A stretch of DNA of 64,000 bases from assembly GCA_026874595.1 (NCBI GenBank), contig CM049318.1, positions 259,241 to 323,240 on the forward strand. The letters run 5' to 3'. The DNA comes from Sipunculus nudus. Taxonomy: Eukaryota; Annelida; Sipuncula; Golfingiida; Sipunculidae. The translations under genes were made by a program, and so were the position numbers. Position 1 is the first letter of the stretch, and each line of letters starts with the position of its first letter. Positions 1 through 10,448 of the stretch are shown piece after piece. Below the pieces are notes generated by a model that was given only the letters and a program-made list of their open reading frames with translations, was not told the DNA's origin and made no database searches.

Positions 1-137
1 GTTTAAAGCCATAACAATCTAAGTCACTAAATTACAACCTCTTATACAATGTATATCGAAAATAATGTTTTGAAAGAAAAGAGTGGACATATAAACAAAA
101 TTCTGAAAGAATCGCTTTTTCTTCATCACTAGACTCT

Positions 138-146
138 TCAGGTAAT
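138..146 (-). CDS. Possible last codons and stop
   Basis: An acceptor-like ATGCACAG precedes ATTACCTGA. Joined in phase 0 to exon 334-387 it adds Ile-Thr and a TGA stop. In another frame the following bases read as an acidic stretch (LPEESSDEEKA) resembling exon 17688-17729, so this could instead be an acidic exon of a duplicated unit. Weakly supported. Confidence 0.25.
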   Translation of the reverse strand: MT

Positions 147-333
147 CTGTGCATGTTAACTTCATCTGCTGATCAACTGTATATACGTTTGAAAACTATA
201 GTAAAGTTTGTGTTTGCCGTACGTTCATACACTAATAATATATAATCAAAATATATTACTTAAATAGTGTGAATAAACATGTGTATTTCCTAGTGAGTGC
301 ATAGTTATAATCAGTCACAAAAAATGCACTTAC

Positions 334-387
334 ATCTCCCTTCTGTTTCTGTGGCCCCTCAGACCTGCTCATGGAACTTGACAAATC
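334..387 (-). CDS. C-terminal linker exon of the recombinase gene
   Basis: 18 codons, phase 0-0, acceptor TTTTGCTTCCAG, donor GTAAGT. Encodes DLSSSMSRSEGPQKQKGD, a Ser/Lys-rich low-complexity tail. Only this frame is open; the other two contain stops, which supports phase 0 continuity from exon 676-822. No domain is recognised. Confidence 0.6.
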
Positions 388-675
388 CTGGAAGCAAAAG
401 GAAGACATAACTACTCTCCATTTAACTATACATAAATTGCATATGTATGAATGCATATATTATATATATGTATGTATATTACAAGGCATACAGTAATAAT
501 CCGCTGTTAATTTCGAAGTTTGCGGGGATGTGTGAACAATATATATTTGTTACTAAATGTCAAGGATAAATTAAAACTATAGGCACCCAGGGGTCTCGAC
601 GCTCAGATGACCTAATCAACGACCTTGTGACAAACAAATATAAAAAAATAACAAAAATATTGACAAGGTACTTAC
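388..675 (-). other. Intron
   Basis: Between donor GTAAGT after 676 and acceptor before 387. AT-rich, nothing else seen. Confidence 0.5.
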
Positions 676-822
676 ACGTTTTCGGGCCAACATATCGGTG
701 GCCTGGAGGGCCCCCTCCACCCTGGAGGTCACGTCATAGTGCCTGTCTGCTGTGGACACTCTGTGACACATATGCTTTGCCAGTAGATTCCGGTCCAGTT
801 GCGTGTGATCCACCTCGCGAAC
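676..822 (-). CDS. Tyrosine recombinase exon (catalytic His and Tyr)
   Basis: 49 codons, phase 0-0, acceptor TACTTTAAG, donor GTAAGT. Contains LLAKHMCHRVSTADRHYDV: the His of MCH is the third box residue and the Tyr of RHYDV is the expected nucleophile that forms the 3'-phosphotyrosine intermediate. With the Arg (exon 1994-2883), Lys and Arg (exon 1159-1419), the catalytic set is complete except for the His of HxxR. The tail (TSRVEGALQATDMLARKR) is a helix-like, partly basic extension. Nothing in this exon is broken, so the enzyme could still be active. Confidence 0.78.
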
Positions 823-1158
823 CTTAAAGTAAGATGGCATCTTTTCACACAAATTGCAATTTAATTTGTTCAATGTGCTACACCATTCGCAACTTTGAAC
901 TATCACGTAGCACATGTAAACAACAAAAGCACCGCAAGTGTCAATAATAACCCCATTAATTTGAATTCTCTGTATACTTTGAGCCGTCTCCTTGTTCAGT
1001 GAGCACTCACCTCATTTAATGTGTACACATTATGCAGAAACGTTTTTAGTAAATAGGAATAGGAACTTTCAGAAAATCCAATTGACTTCCCGCAGGTTTC
1101 CCCGGCGATATAAAGAAGAACAATGACCATTGAAAGAATATACGTAAACATTACTTAC
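823..1158 (-). other. Intron
   Basis: Bounded by GTAAGT and TTTAAG. Nothing else recognised. Confidence 0.6.
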
Positions 1159-1419
1159 ATGAGTAACAGCGGCCTTCCGCAGGAGGCTGGCGGAAATGGG
1201 TTTGGACCCCATCGCCTCCTTCCACGCCGACTGCACAGCTTTGTTGAAGTTTGAGTTCGTGAGTTTTTCCCCCGACCGCCCGACAAACATGCACGGGCAT
1301 GTTTGGATGGCCAGGTCTCTCCGGATATATTTGACCCAGACGTCGAGTTGGTCTGAGTGTTTTGTGTCGACAACAAGCGTGGAGGGGCCGTAACTAGCCG
1401 TTGTCTTGTGCCTGGCAAC
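1159..1419 (-). CDS. Tyrosine recombinase exon (beta-hairpin Lys and second Arg)
   Basis: 87 codons, phase 0-0, acceptor TATTTATAG, donor GTAAGT. It continues directly from the preceding exon, giving KVILVARHKTTASYGPS across the junction. HKT is where these enzymes carry the catalytic hairpin Lys. The exon ends with ISASLLRKAAVTH, the counterpart of the HxxR box: the Arg is kept, but the usual His is replaced by Ser, as I recall in Crypton/DUF3504-type relatives. Only part of this exon is visible as an uninterrupted Met-initiated frame (1069-1290), so a gene finder without splicing would miss its first third. Confidence 0.78.
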
Positions 1420-1993
1420 CTATAAATACAGGCATCAAAATGTTATACCTTGATTAATTTGTAACTGTTGTAAATAGAATCCGGATTCTATGAAACTGTC
1501 ACATGAAGGCAAACATCCTTTTTATGCGCTTAGTGTTCATATTAGTGTTTGTTAGTAACATTTTGTGATTGGGTTTAAAGGTTTACTTTTTATGGCCTGA
1601 TTATGGTGAAGTTTGACCTTTCTACAACCCAGGCGAAATAAATTTGAACAAGTCGGCGTGATGAGTAGGGACTAAGTCTTCCACATATATACCATATCTA
1701 CTATTATCTAGACGTAACAACAGTGCTACAACGGTCACGTGAACAGCATTATTCGAATTGATTCTTCAACTTTTCGGAAAAATTGACAAAAAATTACTTT
1801 AATTGCCCAACTACTAATTTATTATGACACGATATGGTAGAAATAGATAAAATTGTCTGGCACATCAAAACATTGTACAACTCACCATCTTTGTTCCACA
1901 TTAAGCAGTTTGAATTGTAAACCAGACTCTTTATTCCGTCGAAGTTGATTAAAATGGAGACTACTTTAAATGTTAGAAAAGAGTGTTACGTAC
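1420..1993 (-). other. Intron
   Basis: Bounded by GTACGT and TTTATAG. AT-rich, no other feature seen. Confidence 0.6.
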
Positions 1994-2883
1994 CAGAATA
2001 ACTTTCCGGTTGCCGTGGACACTGGCATTTTGGTAATCTTTAACCGTCATGTTAATGATGGGGCTAGGCCTTGTGGCGTTGTGGATCAGAAACTGCAGAA
2101 GCAGATGGTTTCGCATTTTGATAGTGGGTCCAGATTTAGTTTTAAAATACACTTCCATCTGTTTAGCGTATGGGCTGGTCAAGTAGTTGGCGATATCTTT
2201 GGCCGTCGGTATTTTAGTCTGTTCCTCAATCCTTAGTTCAGCTTGCCTCTGAGAGTAGTTTTTCGAGGTTGCCTTGAGCCAGTTCTTTAGAAGATTTTGG
2301 ACAACATTCAAAGATGCCGATGTAACGTTGGACAATGGACCCTGTTCTTGCACACGGAATGTCAGGAAATTCGTGTAAAGCTGCAAGGAATGGATATAGC
2401 TCCTGAAGGTCCCGGGCTGAGAATTTTCTATGATATGTTTAATGTGTCCAGACTGCATGGAGTCCTGGAGCCCGGATGTTGTAAAGTGATGCACATCTTT
2501 GACATCCTTCAACATCTTCTCAACTTGGGAGGAGTGTTGTAATGCGGACTTGTCAGAGCGGGCCCCGCCGCTGAACGATGTAAGGTGCGTCTGGAACTCT
2601 TCCAGTAACAGGTTGGGTGAGGCTGGCACCTTAAAATAGCGTTTGTGCAGATCTGTGCCCCGCTTAAATCCGTGCACGGTGACGAGGTGGGAGTCTAGTC
2701 GCTGGCCGACGAAGGGGCAGCCAGCGACACTGCAGCTACTCAGTTGTGTTGTTTCTACCTTCACTTCTGGGTGTACCGATCTCATGTGCCTTTTCAGGTT
2801 GCTCTTACGCTGTTTGCATATAGGGCACATGGCCCCTGAACCTCTGCGAGCCCCAATCCTGTGGCGTCGGCGCCCCCTGTCAC
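1994..2883 (-). CDS. Zinc-finger + tyrosine recombinase, N-terminal half (large exon)
   Basis: The exon opens after a strong acceptor (TTTTTGTTGGCAG) and closes at donor GTACGT, open for 296 codons. It begins with two bases, so it needs a phase-1 exon before it; the first residues are basic (DRGRRRHRIGARRG). Two C2H2-like fingers follow: CPICKQRKSNLKRHMRSVH (C-x2-C-x9-H-x4-H) and CSVAGCPFVGQRLDSHLVTVH (C-x4-C-x9-H-x4-H), with a shorter loop than the classical x12. The C-terminal third (TKIPTAKDIANYLTSPYAKQ to NATRPSPIINMTVKDY) matches the core-binding/catalytic start of Crypton-type tyrosine recombinases; the Arg of NATRPSP is the probable first catalytic Arg. A Met in the exon (GAMCPICK) could be a start if the upstream exons are not used. 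Family known from metazoan transposons and domesticated genes; substrate unknown. Confidence 0.8.
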
Positions 2884-3049
2884 CTGCCAACAAAAATAAT
2901 AAGTGAAACATGGACTACGACACCAAACTTGCTTAACAAAGTTGTGGAGAAGGATATCTACAGACAAGCCTGTGCATTGTATAGATAGCGGCCCCAAACA
3001 AGAGTCGCTTCACACATAAGAGCTGTGTTAAAGCCAGATTCTGCTGAAG

Positions 3050-3306
3050 TTTAGGACCAAAACAAGGTAAGATTTGGACCATGACAACGTAAATTTGCGA
3101 CCATAATATCGTAGGTTTTAGACCATAACACTCAAGGTTTAGGACCGTAACGTAACTTTAGCAACATAACACTAAGTTTAGAACCATAAGAGTGAAGTTA
3201 AACAGCCAGGGTCCGCATCGTCCTACAGTGATACATACATACATATATGCATACATGCGTACATACATACATACATACACATACCCATGTTATGTTGTAT
3301 ACACAC

Positions 3307-3362
<56 letters not shown>

Positions 3363-3402
3363 CACGTACGTTTAGGACCATAACAGTGACATTACACAGC
3401 CA

Positions 3403-3456
<54 letters not shown>

Positions 3457-3640
3457 TCATATACCATATATAAATACATATATTTTTAGATATATACCTA
3501 AATATACACACATATTTACATACATTTGTCAACAGTATTCTAAGCTTAGGTTTAGAACCATGAGACTGTTAGTTTAGGACCATAACAATGTAAGTTTAGG
3601 ACTATAACACTTTATCTTTGAACCATAACCCTGTAAGCTG
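3050..3640. repeat. Dispersed GTTTAGGACCATAAC repeat cluster with (TA)n runs
   Basis: About ten degenerate copies of a ~20-bp motif (AAGTTTAGGACCATAACACT) are interrupted by CATACATA runs and two (TA)n tracts at about 3313-3360 and 3406-3452. Lies in the intron upstream of the large recombinase exon. Confidence 0.7.
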
Positions 3641-3945
3641 TCGCCTATGTTTATGATCAAAGGGGTTATGTTTACTCCTTCATTTGTTATCATCAAAGAG
3701 CGTTTTTTTCACCTGTGTTTAATATCAAGCTCGTTTATATTTTCACCTCTATTTATTGTAAAGGAGATTGTTTTCTACTGTTTATTATCAAGGAGTGTTA
3801 AGTTGTAACTTATGTTTATGATCAAATAAGTCACGTTTTCACCTGTGTTTATCATAATTAAGGAGATAATGTTTTCATCTGTGTTGATGATAAAGGAAGT
3901 CATATTTTCACCTTTGTTAATAATCAAGGTGTTCATGTTTCACCT
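3640..3945. repeat. Degenerate ~50-bp tandem repeat (TTTTCACCTGTGTTTAT)
   Basis: Five to six diverged units built on GTTTTCACCTGTGTTTATGA followed by TCAAGGAG. Non-coding. Confidence 0.55.
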
Positions 3946-4631
3946 GTTTTATTGTTCTTCTAATATATAAAGACATCCAGGAAAAAACAGAGCACATTGA
4001 GGGAAAATCTGGTGTTTTTCTGAAAAGTTGAATGCACCCTTGCATGAATTTTAATTATATTATGTGTGCGTAAAGAATCAGTAACATTACACTACAGATA
4101 CAGTAAAACCGAATAAATAAATAAATGTTACAGATACCCGAGTGTTATTTATTGAAGCTTTAAACTGGGAAATGCATGCCTGAGAATATGAAACAGCATT
4201 GCGGGTGACAGGAATAGTACAAGGAATGCTATGGAGTATAAGGTGTGTCTGCACAACTTTTATTAAATTGTAAATTTTTCTAATATATAAAGACATCAAG
4301 GATAAATATGTGGAGCACATTGTATGACAATCTGGGTGAATATTAATGAAAAGTTCCCTGTACACTTGCATAAGTGTGAATTTTCTAATATGTATATAAT
4401 GAAACAGTCACATGACATAACAGATTAAGTTAATACGAAATAAAAAGATAAGTCACAGAGAGTCCGAATGTTAGTTATGGAGTAACAAGGATTCTTTGGT
4501 TATCCCATTCAATGACTTAAATAGTTTTACACGACCCTGTTCTTTCATATTTTTAAAGTTTTGCATGGAAACTAAGAATAAATGACTAATCTGGGAAATA
4601 TGGGAATGAGAATATGCAACAGCATCCCTAC

Positions 4632-4691
4632 CTTCTTGGCACGGCTCCAATTGCGTTTCCTCCTCTTGGACCGCCGCTTCCCCTTGGTCTG
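4632..4691 (-). CDS. Array-2 micro-exon, copy nearest the recombinase
   Basis: 60 nt between ATTCTTTTACAG and GTAGGG. In the phase 1-1 frame it encodes DQGEAAVQEEETQLEPCQE; its last base plus GT of exon 2883 forms Gly, giving CQE-G-DRGRRR. This copy differs most from the others (DQG instead of GLG/GLC). Its acceptor is a CAGCAG tandem, so the first codon may be skipped. Confidence 0.5.
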
Positions 4692-5283
4692 CTGTAAAAG
4701 AATGATATGTACAGACAAGTTTTGCTACTGTAGAGATAGCGGCTGCACAGAAGAGTTGCTTCCCATTTAGGCTGATGGGAAAAGGCAAACGCAGTTGTGG
4801 AGAGATGGTCTCTGACCACTGTGGGTGAAATGATATACAGCCATTTTGTACACAGTGCCAAAGGGAATTGGCCAAGGAATGCTATCGAGTATCAGGTGTT
4901 TCAGCACCACTTTGATCAAATTGTAACGTTTTTAATATATAAAGACGTCCAGGATAAACCTGTGAAGCACATTGTATGACAATCTGGGCAAATATTAATG
5001 AAATGTTCACTGCATAATTGCATTAAATTCTAATTTTCTTATATGTATGTAAAGAAACAGTCACATAACACAACGAATTAAGTTAATACGAAAATTCAGA
5101 TAAGTCACAGAGAGTGCGTATGTTATTTGTGGAGTAACATAGATTCTTTGGTTATCCCATCCGTTGCATTAAATAGTTTTACACGACCCTGTTCTTTCAT
5201 ATTTTTAAAGTTTTGCATGGAAACTAAGAATAAATGACTAATCTGGGAAATATGGGCATGAAAATATGCAACAACATCACTAC

Positions 5284-5343
5284 CTTCTTTGCACGGCTCC
5301 AATTGCGTTTCCTCCTCTTGCACCGTCGCTTCGCATAGGCCTG
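5284..5343 (-). CDS. Array-2 micro-exon (GLC type)
   Basis: 60 nt, acceptor TTCTTTTACAG, donor GTAGTG. Phase 1-1 product GLCEATVQEEETQLEPCKE. Belongs to the B-type half of the 1,304-bp dimer, shared with copies at 6588 and 7892. CAGCAG tandem acceptor. Confidence 0.5.
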
Positions 5344-5935
5344 CTGTAAAAGAAGAACATGTACTGACAAGGTTTTCGACTGTATAGATAGCTGTTGCAC
5401 AGAAGAGTTGCTTCCCATTGAGGCTGATGGGAAAAAGCAAACGCAGTTGTGGAGAGATGGTCTCTGACCACTGTTTGTGAAATGATTAACAGACATTTTG
5501 TACACAGTGCCAAAGGGAATAGGCCAAGGAATGCTATCGAGAATAAGGTGTGTCAGCACAACTTTTATAAAATTATAACGTTTTTAATTTATAAAGGCGT
5601 CCAGGATAAACATGTGAAGCACATTGTATGACAATCTGGGCAAATATTAATGAAATGTTCACTGTACAATTGCATTAAATTCTAATTTTCTTATATGTAT
5701 GTGAAGAAACAGTCACATTACACAACAAGTTAATTTAATACGAAAAATACAGATAAGTCACAGAGAGTCTGAGTGTTAGTTATGGAGTAACAAGGATTCT
5801 TTGGTTATCCCATTCATTGCATTAAATAGTTTTACACGACCCTGTTCTTTCATTTTTTAAAGTTTGGCATGGAAACTAAGAATAAATGACTAATCGGGGA
5901 AATATGGGCATGAAAATATGCAACAACATCACTAC

Positions 5936-5995
5936 CTTCTTTGCTCGGGTCCAATTGCGTTTCCTCCTCTTGCACCGCCGCTTCGCCTAGGCCTG
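5936..5995 (-). CDS. Array-2 micro-exon (GLG type)
   Basis: 60 nt with intact splice sites. Phase 1-1 product GLGEAAVQEEETQLDPSKE. In phase 0 this copy has TAG as its third codon, which argues against the alternative Lys/Arg-rich reading of the array. Confidence 0.5.
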
Positions 5996-6587
5996 CTGTA
6001 AAAGAAGGACACGTACAGACAAGGTTTTCGACTGTACAGATAGCTGTTGCACAGAAGAGTTGCTTCCCATTGAGGCTGATGGGAAAAAGCAAACGCAGTT
6101 GTGGAGAGATGGTCTCTGACCACTGTGGGTGAAATGATATACAGCCATTTTGTACATAGAGCCAAAGGGAAATGGCCAAGGAATGCTATCGAGTATAAGG
6201 TGTTTCAGCACCACTTTGATCAAATTGTAACGTTTTTAATATATAAAGACGTCCAGGATAAACCTGTGAAGCACATTGTATGACAATCTGGGCAAATATT
6301 AATGAAATGTTCACTGTATAATTGCATTAAATTCTAATTTTCTTATATGTATGTAAAGAAACAGTCACATAACACAACGAATTAAGTTAATACGAAAATT
6401 CAGATAAGTCACAGAGAGTGCGTATGTTATTTGTGGAGTAACATAGATTCTTTGGTTATCCCATCCGTTGCATTAAATAGTTTTACACGACCCTGTTCTT
6501 TCATATTTTTAAAGTTTTGCATGGAAACTAAGAATAAATGACTAATCTGGGAAATATGGGCATGAAAATATGCAACAACATCACTAC

Positions 6588-6647
6588 CTTCTTTGCAAGG
6601 CTCCAATTGCGTTTCCTCCTCTTGCACCGTCGCTTCGCATAGGCCTG
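6588..6647 (-). CDS. Array-2 micro-exon (GLC type)
   Basis: 60 nt with intact splice sites. Phase 1-1 product GLCEATVQEEETQLEPCKE, identical in protein to the copy at 5284 and differing from it by a silent-frame base (CTTGC for CGTGC on the minus strand). Confidence 0.5.
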
Positions 6648-7239
6648 CTGTAAAAGAAGAACATGTACTGACAAGGTTTTCGACTGTATAGATAGCTGTT
6701 GCACAGAAGAGTTGCTTCCCATTGAGGCTGATGGGAAAAAGCAAACGCAGTTGTGGAGAGATGGTCTCTGACCACTGTTTGTGAAATGATTAACAGCCAT
6801 TTTGTACACAGTGCCAAAGGGAATAGGCCAAGGAATGCTACCGAGTATAAGGTGTGTCAGCACAACTTTTATAAAATTGTAACGTTTTTAATTTATAAAG
6901 GCGTCCAGGATAAACATGTGAAGCACATTGTATGACAAACTGGGCAAATATTAATGAAATGTTCACTGTACAATTGCATTAAATTCTAATTTTCTTATAT
7001 GTATGTGAAGAAGCAGTCACATTACACAACAAGTTAATTTAATACGAAAAATACAGATAAGTCACAGAGAGTCTGAGTGTTAGTTATGGAGTAACAAGGA
7101 TTCTTTGGTTCTCCCATTCATTGCATTAAATAGTTTTACACGACCCTGTTCTTTCATTTTTTAAAGTTTGGCATGGAAACTAAGAATAAATGATTAATCG
7201 GGGAAATATGGGCATGAAAATATGCAACAACATCACTAC

Positions 7240-7299
7240 CTTCTTTGCTCGGGTCCAATTGCGTTTCCTCCTCTTGCACCGCCGCTTCGCCTAGGCCTG
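7240..7299 (-). CDS. Array-2 micro-exon (GLG type)
   Basis: 60 nt with intact splice sites. Phase 1-1 product GLGEAAVQEEETQLDPSKE, identical to the copy at 5936, as expected for a 1,304-bp dimer repeat. Confidence 0.5.
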
Positions 7300-7891
7300 C
7301 TGTAAAAGAAGGACACGTACAGACAAGGTTTTCGACTGTATAGATAGCTGTTGCACAGAAGAGTTGCTTCCGATTGAGGCTGATGGGAAAAAGCAAACGC
7401 AGTTGTGGAGAGATGGTCTCTGACCACTGTGGGTGAAATGATATACAGCCATTTTGTACATAGAGCCAAAGGGAATAGGCCAAGAAATGCTATCGAGTAT
7501 AAGGTGTTTCAGCACCACTTTTATCAAATTGTAACGTTTTTAATATATAAAGACGTCCAGGATAAACCTGTGAAGCACATTGTATGACAATCTGGGCAAA
7601 TATTAATGAAATGTTCACTGTATAATTGCATTAAATTCTAATTTTCTTATATGTATGTAAAGAAACAGTCACATAACACAACGAATTAAGTTAATACGAA
7701 AATTCAGATAAGTCACAGAGAGTGCGTATGTTATTTGTGGAGTAACATAGATTCTTTGGTTATCCCATCCGTTGCATTAAATAGTTTTACACGACCCTGT
7801 TCTTTCATATTTTTAAAGTTTTGCATGGAAACTAAGAATAAATGACTAATCTGGGAAATATGGGCATGAAAATATGCAACAACATCACTAC

Positions 7892-7951
7892 CTTCTTTGC
7901 AAGGCTCCAATTGCGTTTCCTCCTCTTGCACCGTCGCTTCGCATAGGCCTG
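7892..7951 (-). CDS. Array-2 micro-exon (GLC type)
   Basis: 60 nt with intact splice sites. Phase 1-1 product GLCEATVQEEETQLEPCKE, same as the copy at 6588. Confidence 0.5.
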
Positions 7952-8542
7952 CTGTAAAAGAAGAACATGTACTGACAAGATTTTCGACTGTATAGATAGC
8001 TGTTGCACAGAAGAGTTGCTTCCCATTGAGGCTGATGGGAAAAGCAAACGCAGTTGTGGAGAGATGGTCTCTGACCACTGTTTGTGAAATGATTAACAGC
8101 CATTTTGTACACAGTGCCAAAGGGAATAGGCCAAGGAATGCTACCGAGTATAAGGTGTGTCAGCACAACTTTTATAAAATTGTAACGTTTTTAATTTATA
8201 AAGGCGTCCAGGATAAACATGTGAAGCACATTGTATGACAAACTGGGCAAATATTAATGAAATGTTCACTGTACAATTGCATTAAATTCTAATTTTCTTA
8301 TATGTATGTGAAGAAGCAGTCACATTACACAACAAGTTAATTTAATACGAATAATACAGATAAGTCACAGAGAGTCTGAGTGTTAGTTATGGAGTAACAA
8401 GGATTCTTTGGTTATCCCATTCATTGCATTAAATAGTTTTACACGATCCTGTTCTTTCATTTTTTAAAGTTTGGCATGGAAACTAAGAATAAATGATTAA
8501 TCGGGGAAATATGGGCATGAAAATATGCAACAACATCACTAC

Positions 8543-8602
8543 CTTCTTTGCTCGGGTCCAATTGCGTTTCCTTCTCTTGCACCGCCGCTTCGCCTAGGCC
8601 TG
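8543..8602 (-). CDS. Array-2 micro-exon (GLG type, QEKE variant)
   Basis: 60 nt with intact splice sites. Phase 1-1 product GLGEAAVQEKETQLDPSKE; one Glu-to-Lys change from its sister copies. Carries the same phase-0 TAG as the other GLG copies. Confidence 0.5.
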
Positions 8603-9013
8603 CTGTAAAAGAAGGACACGTACAGACAAGGTTTTCGACTGTATAGATAGCTGTTGCACAGAAGAGTTGCTTCCGATTGAGGCTGATGGGAAAAAGCAAA
8701 CGCAGTTGTGGAGAGATGGTCTCTGACCACTGTGGGTGAAATGATATACAGCCATTTTGTACACAGAGCCAAAGGGAATAGGCCAAGGAATGCTATCGAG
8801 TATAAGGTGTGTCAGCACAACTTTTATCAAATTGTAACGTTTTTAATATATAAAGACGTCCAGGATAAACCTGTGAAGCACATTGTATGACAATCTGAGC
8901 AAATATTAATGAAATGTTCACTGTATAATAGCATTAAATTCTAATTTTCTCATATGTATGTGAAGAAACAGTCACATTACACAACAAGTTAAGTTATGCA
9001 ACAGCATCAATAC

Positions 9014-9070
9014 CTTTATTGCAAGGCTCCGATTGCGTTTCCTCCTTTTGGACCACCGCTTCCCCTTGGC
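9014..9070 (-). CDS. Array-2 micro-exon, first in transcription order
   Basis: 57 nt. The upstream AG of the CAGCAG acceptor is mutated (ACAACAG), so only the second AG can be used; the exon loses exactly one codon and keeps phase 1-1. Product QGEAVVQKEETQSEPCNK. Donor GTATTG is weaker than in the other copies. The repeat unit is truncated here (471 bp to the next copy). Confidence 0.45.
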
Positions 9071-9218
9071 CTGTTGTAAAAGAAGGATATGTACAGACAA
9101 GGCATATAAGATTTTATATATATAAGATACATACGGTTTTGTATCAAATTTAGTATTATGCTGTGGGGGGGGGTGGTAATTCGGAGCCAGATAACTCAGA
9201 GAATATGTCACAGTATGC

Positions 9219-9220
<2 letters not shown>

Positions 9221-9293
<73 letters not shown>
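9221..9293. repeat. (TA)n microsatellite
   Basis: About 36 uninterrupted TA units. Intronic; likely to form cruciforms and to vary in length. Confidence 0.95.
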
Positions 9294-9296
<3 letters not shown>

Positions 9297-9608
9297 TCAC
9301 TGTTGGTGTCTGTGCAAATAACACCCAGTAGTGTGACAATGCCAAGATGAGGTTACAATTCATCACGTCTTAACAAAATACAAACGCAGATTCGACAATT
9401 GAAACTTTTCCAGGACGATAGACCACCGCGTAAAAGGAGGGAGTTAAAAGAATATAAACAGCCTTTGGTGTTCCAATATATGCTGCTCTAACCCTGACAC
9501 CGGATTTCACGAAACATTAAAACTGACGTGTCACTCATTTATACACATGTGACAACATTTTGTCTCTAGACTGGCTTATCTTGTACATTGCGAAGAAAAA
9601 CAACCTAC

Positions 9609-9689
9609 GCAAACTAGAGTCCTGCTCCCTCTCGTCAATAGGCACTTTTAGTATGAAGATCTGGCCCGAGGGTAATGTGATGGTTGTGC
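9609..9689 (-). CDS. Middle exon between the two arrays
   Basis: 81 nt, strong acceptor (GTGTTTTGTTGCAG) and donor GTAGGT. Phase 1-1 product begins TTITLPSGQIFILKVPIDE and continues REQDSSL. Unlike the array exons it is not repeated and is less acidic; it looks like a small beta-rich segment. No family recognised. Its identical phase on both sides links array 1 and array 2 in one frame. Confidence 0.55.
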
Positions 9690-9734
9690 CTGCAACAAAA
9701 CACAGTCTAATTAAAAAAAGTTTACATGGGTTAC

Positions 9735-9776
9735 ATGGGTTCACACGGGACACATGGGTCACGTCGCTCAGCTGAA
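9735..9776. mobile_element. Possible fragment of a short interspersed element
   Basis: CACATGGGTCACGTCGCTCA followed by GCTGAA matches the segment at 10,183 and resembles, from memory, the head of an abundant bivalve element (AACAAGAGGCCCATGGGCC...CTCACCTGA). Only the head is recognisable. Confidence 0.3.
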
Positions 9777-9839
9777 GTTGGAAAAAAATTGGAACTTAAA
9801 CGTCATCATGTAACTGATATATGAGAAGTAAAATATAGT

Positions 9840-10160
9840 TTTATTAATATTCTTTTTCATAAAAATAAATATTGAAAATATGAAAAATGAGAGAACAACA
9901 AACCCAATCACTGAGGCAAGAAAATAATGAACAAAGTTTTGTATTAATTTTTTTTAATAAGTATATTTTTAATATACAAATTTCACTAAACAGTTTCAGT
10001 CGTATATATTTGAATATTTAAGTTGATTAAAATATTTTAAATTGCATCAACATTTCTAGTTAATCTGGTCAGGCAACATCACATCATTTACGCAGATGTT
10101 CTGATGGTTTCTGAAATATAATTTTTTTTTTAAATGTGCTATAACAATACTTATCTGGGA
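9840..10160. other. AT-rich spacer, nothing recognised
   Basis: Very AT-rich intronic sequence with poly-T runs and no consistent repeat or splice-bounded open frame. Confidence 0.5.
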
Positions 10161-10182
10161 AAAAATCTTGATTCACGATTGA

Positions 10183-10216
10183 AACAAGAGACCCATGGGT
10201 CTCGTGGCTCAGCTGA
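10183..10216. mobile_element. Possible short interspersed element head with 16-bp palindrome
   Basis: AACAAGAGACCCATGGGTCT then CGTGGCTCAGCTGAA. GAGACCCATGGGTCTC (10188-10203) is a perfect palindrome. Same element as at 9,735. Confidence 0.35.
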
Positions 10217-10448
10217 ATTTTTTGGAAATTTTTGTCAAATATAAATATACATGATTTTTATATATATATAAAATAACATTTTATTAAAATGTACCTATTT
10301 CGTTTGTTAAATATATTAGCATTTGAAAAGCTAAGAGGAAATAGCCCTGCTTCTGATAATTAAACATTAATTATATGTTTTATTAACTAATTCTGTGCAC
10401 AGTTATGGTTTATATGAAAGATATAGAAGAGTCTGATGATCAAATATT

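Larger units (their letters stand above)
3955..9110. repeat. Array 2: 652-bp tandem repeat, 1,304-bp dimer
   Basis: Exon-to-exon spacing is 652 bp six times, with alternating unit types, so the true period is 1,304 bp. Each unit has one micro-exon, a conserved block with GAGAGATGGTCTCTGACCAC, and an AT-rich spacer. Partial, diverged copies at 3955-4390 and a truncated unit at 8.95-9.1 kb mark the edges. The block around TGTACAGCCATT is shared with array 1. Short frames such as MERWSLTTV come from the intronic part and are not genes. Confidence 0.85.

Noticed and set aside
1970-2906. Plus-strand frames of 81-88 codons opposite the recombinase exon
   Set aside because: Shadows of the minus-strand exon, which has recognisable zinc-finger and recombinase motifs and good splice sites.
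4471-8890. Frames of 60-134 codons such as MERWSLTTV and MALCTKWLYI
   Set aside because: They cover intronic parts of the 652-bp repeat or read through splice sites; only the 57-60-nt exon part has splice support.
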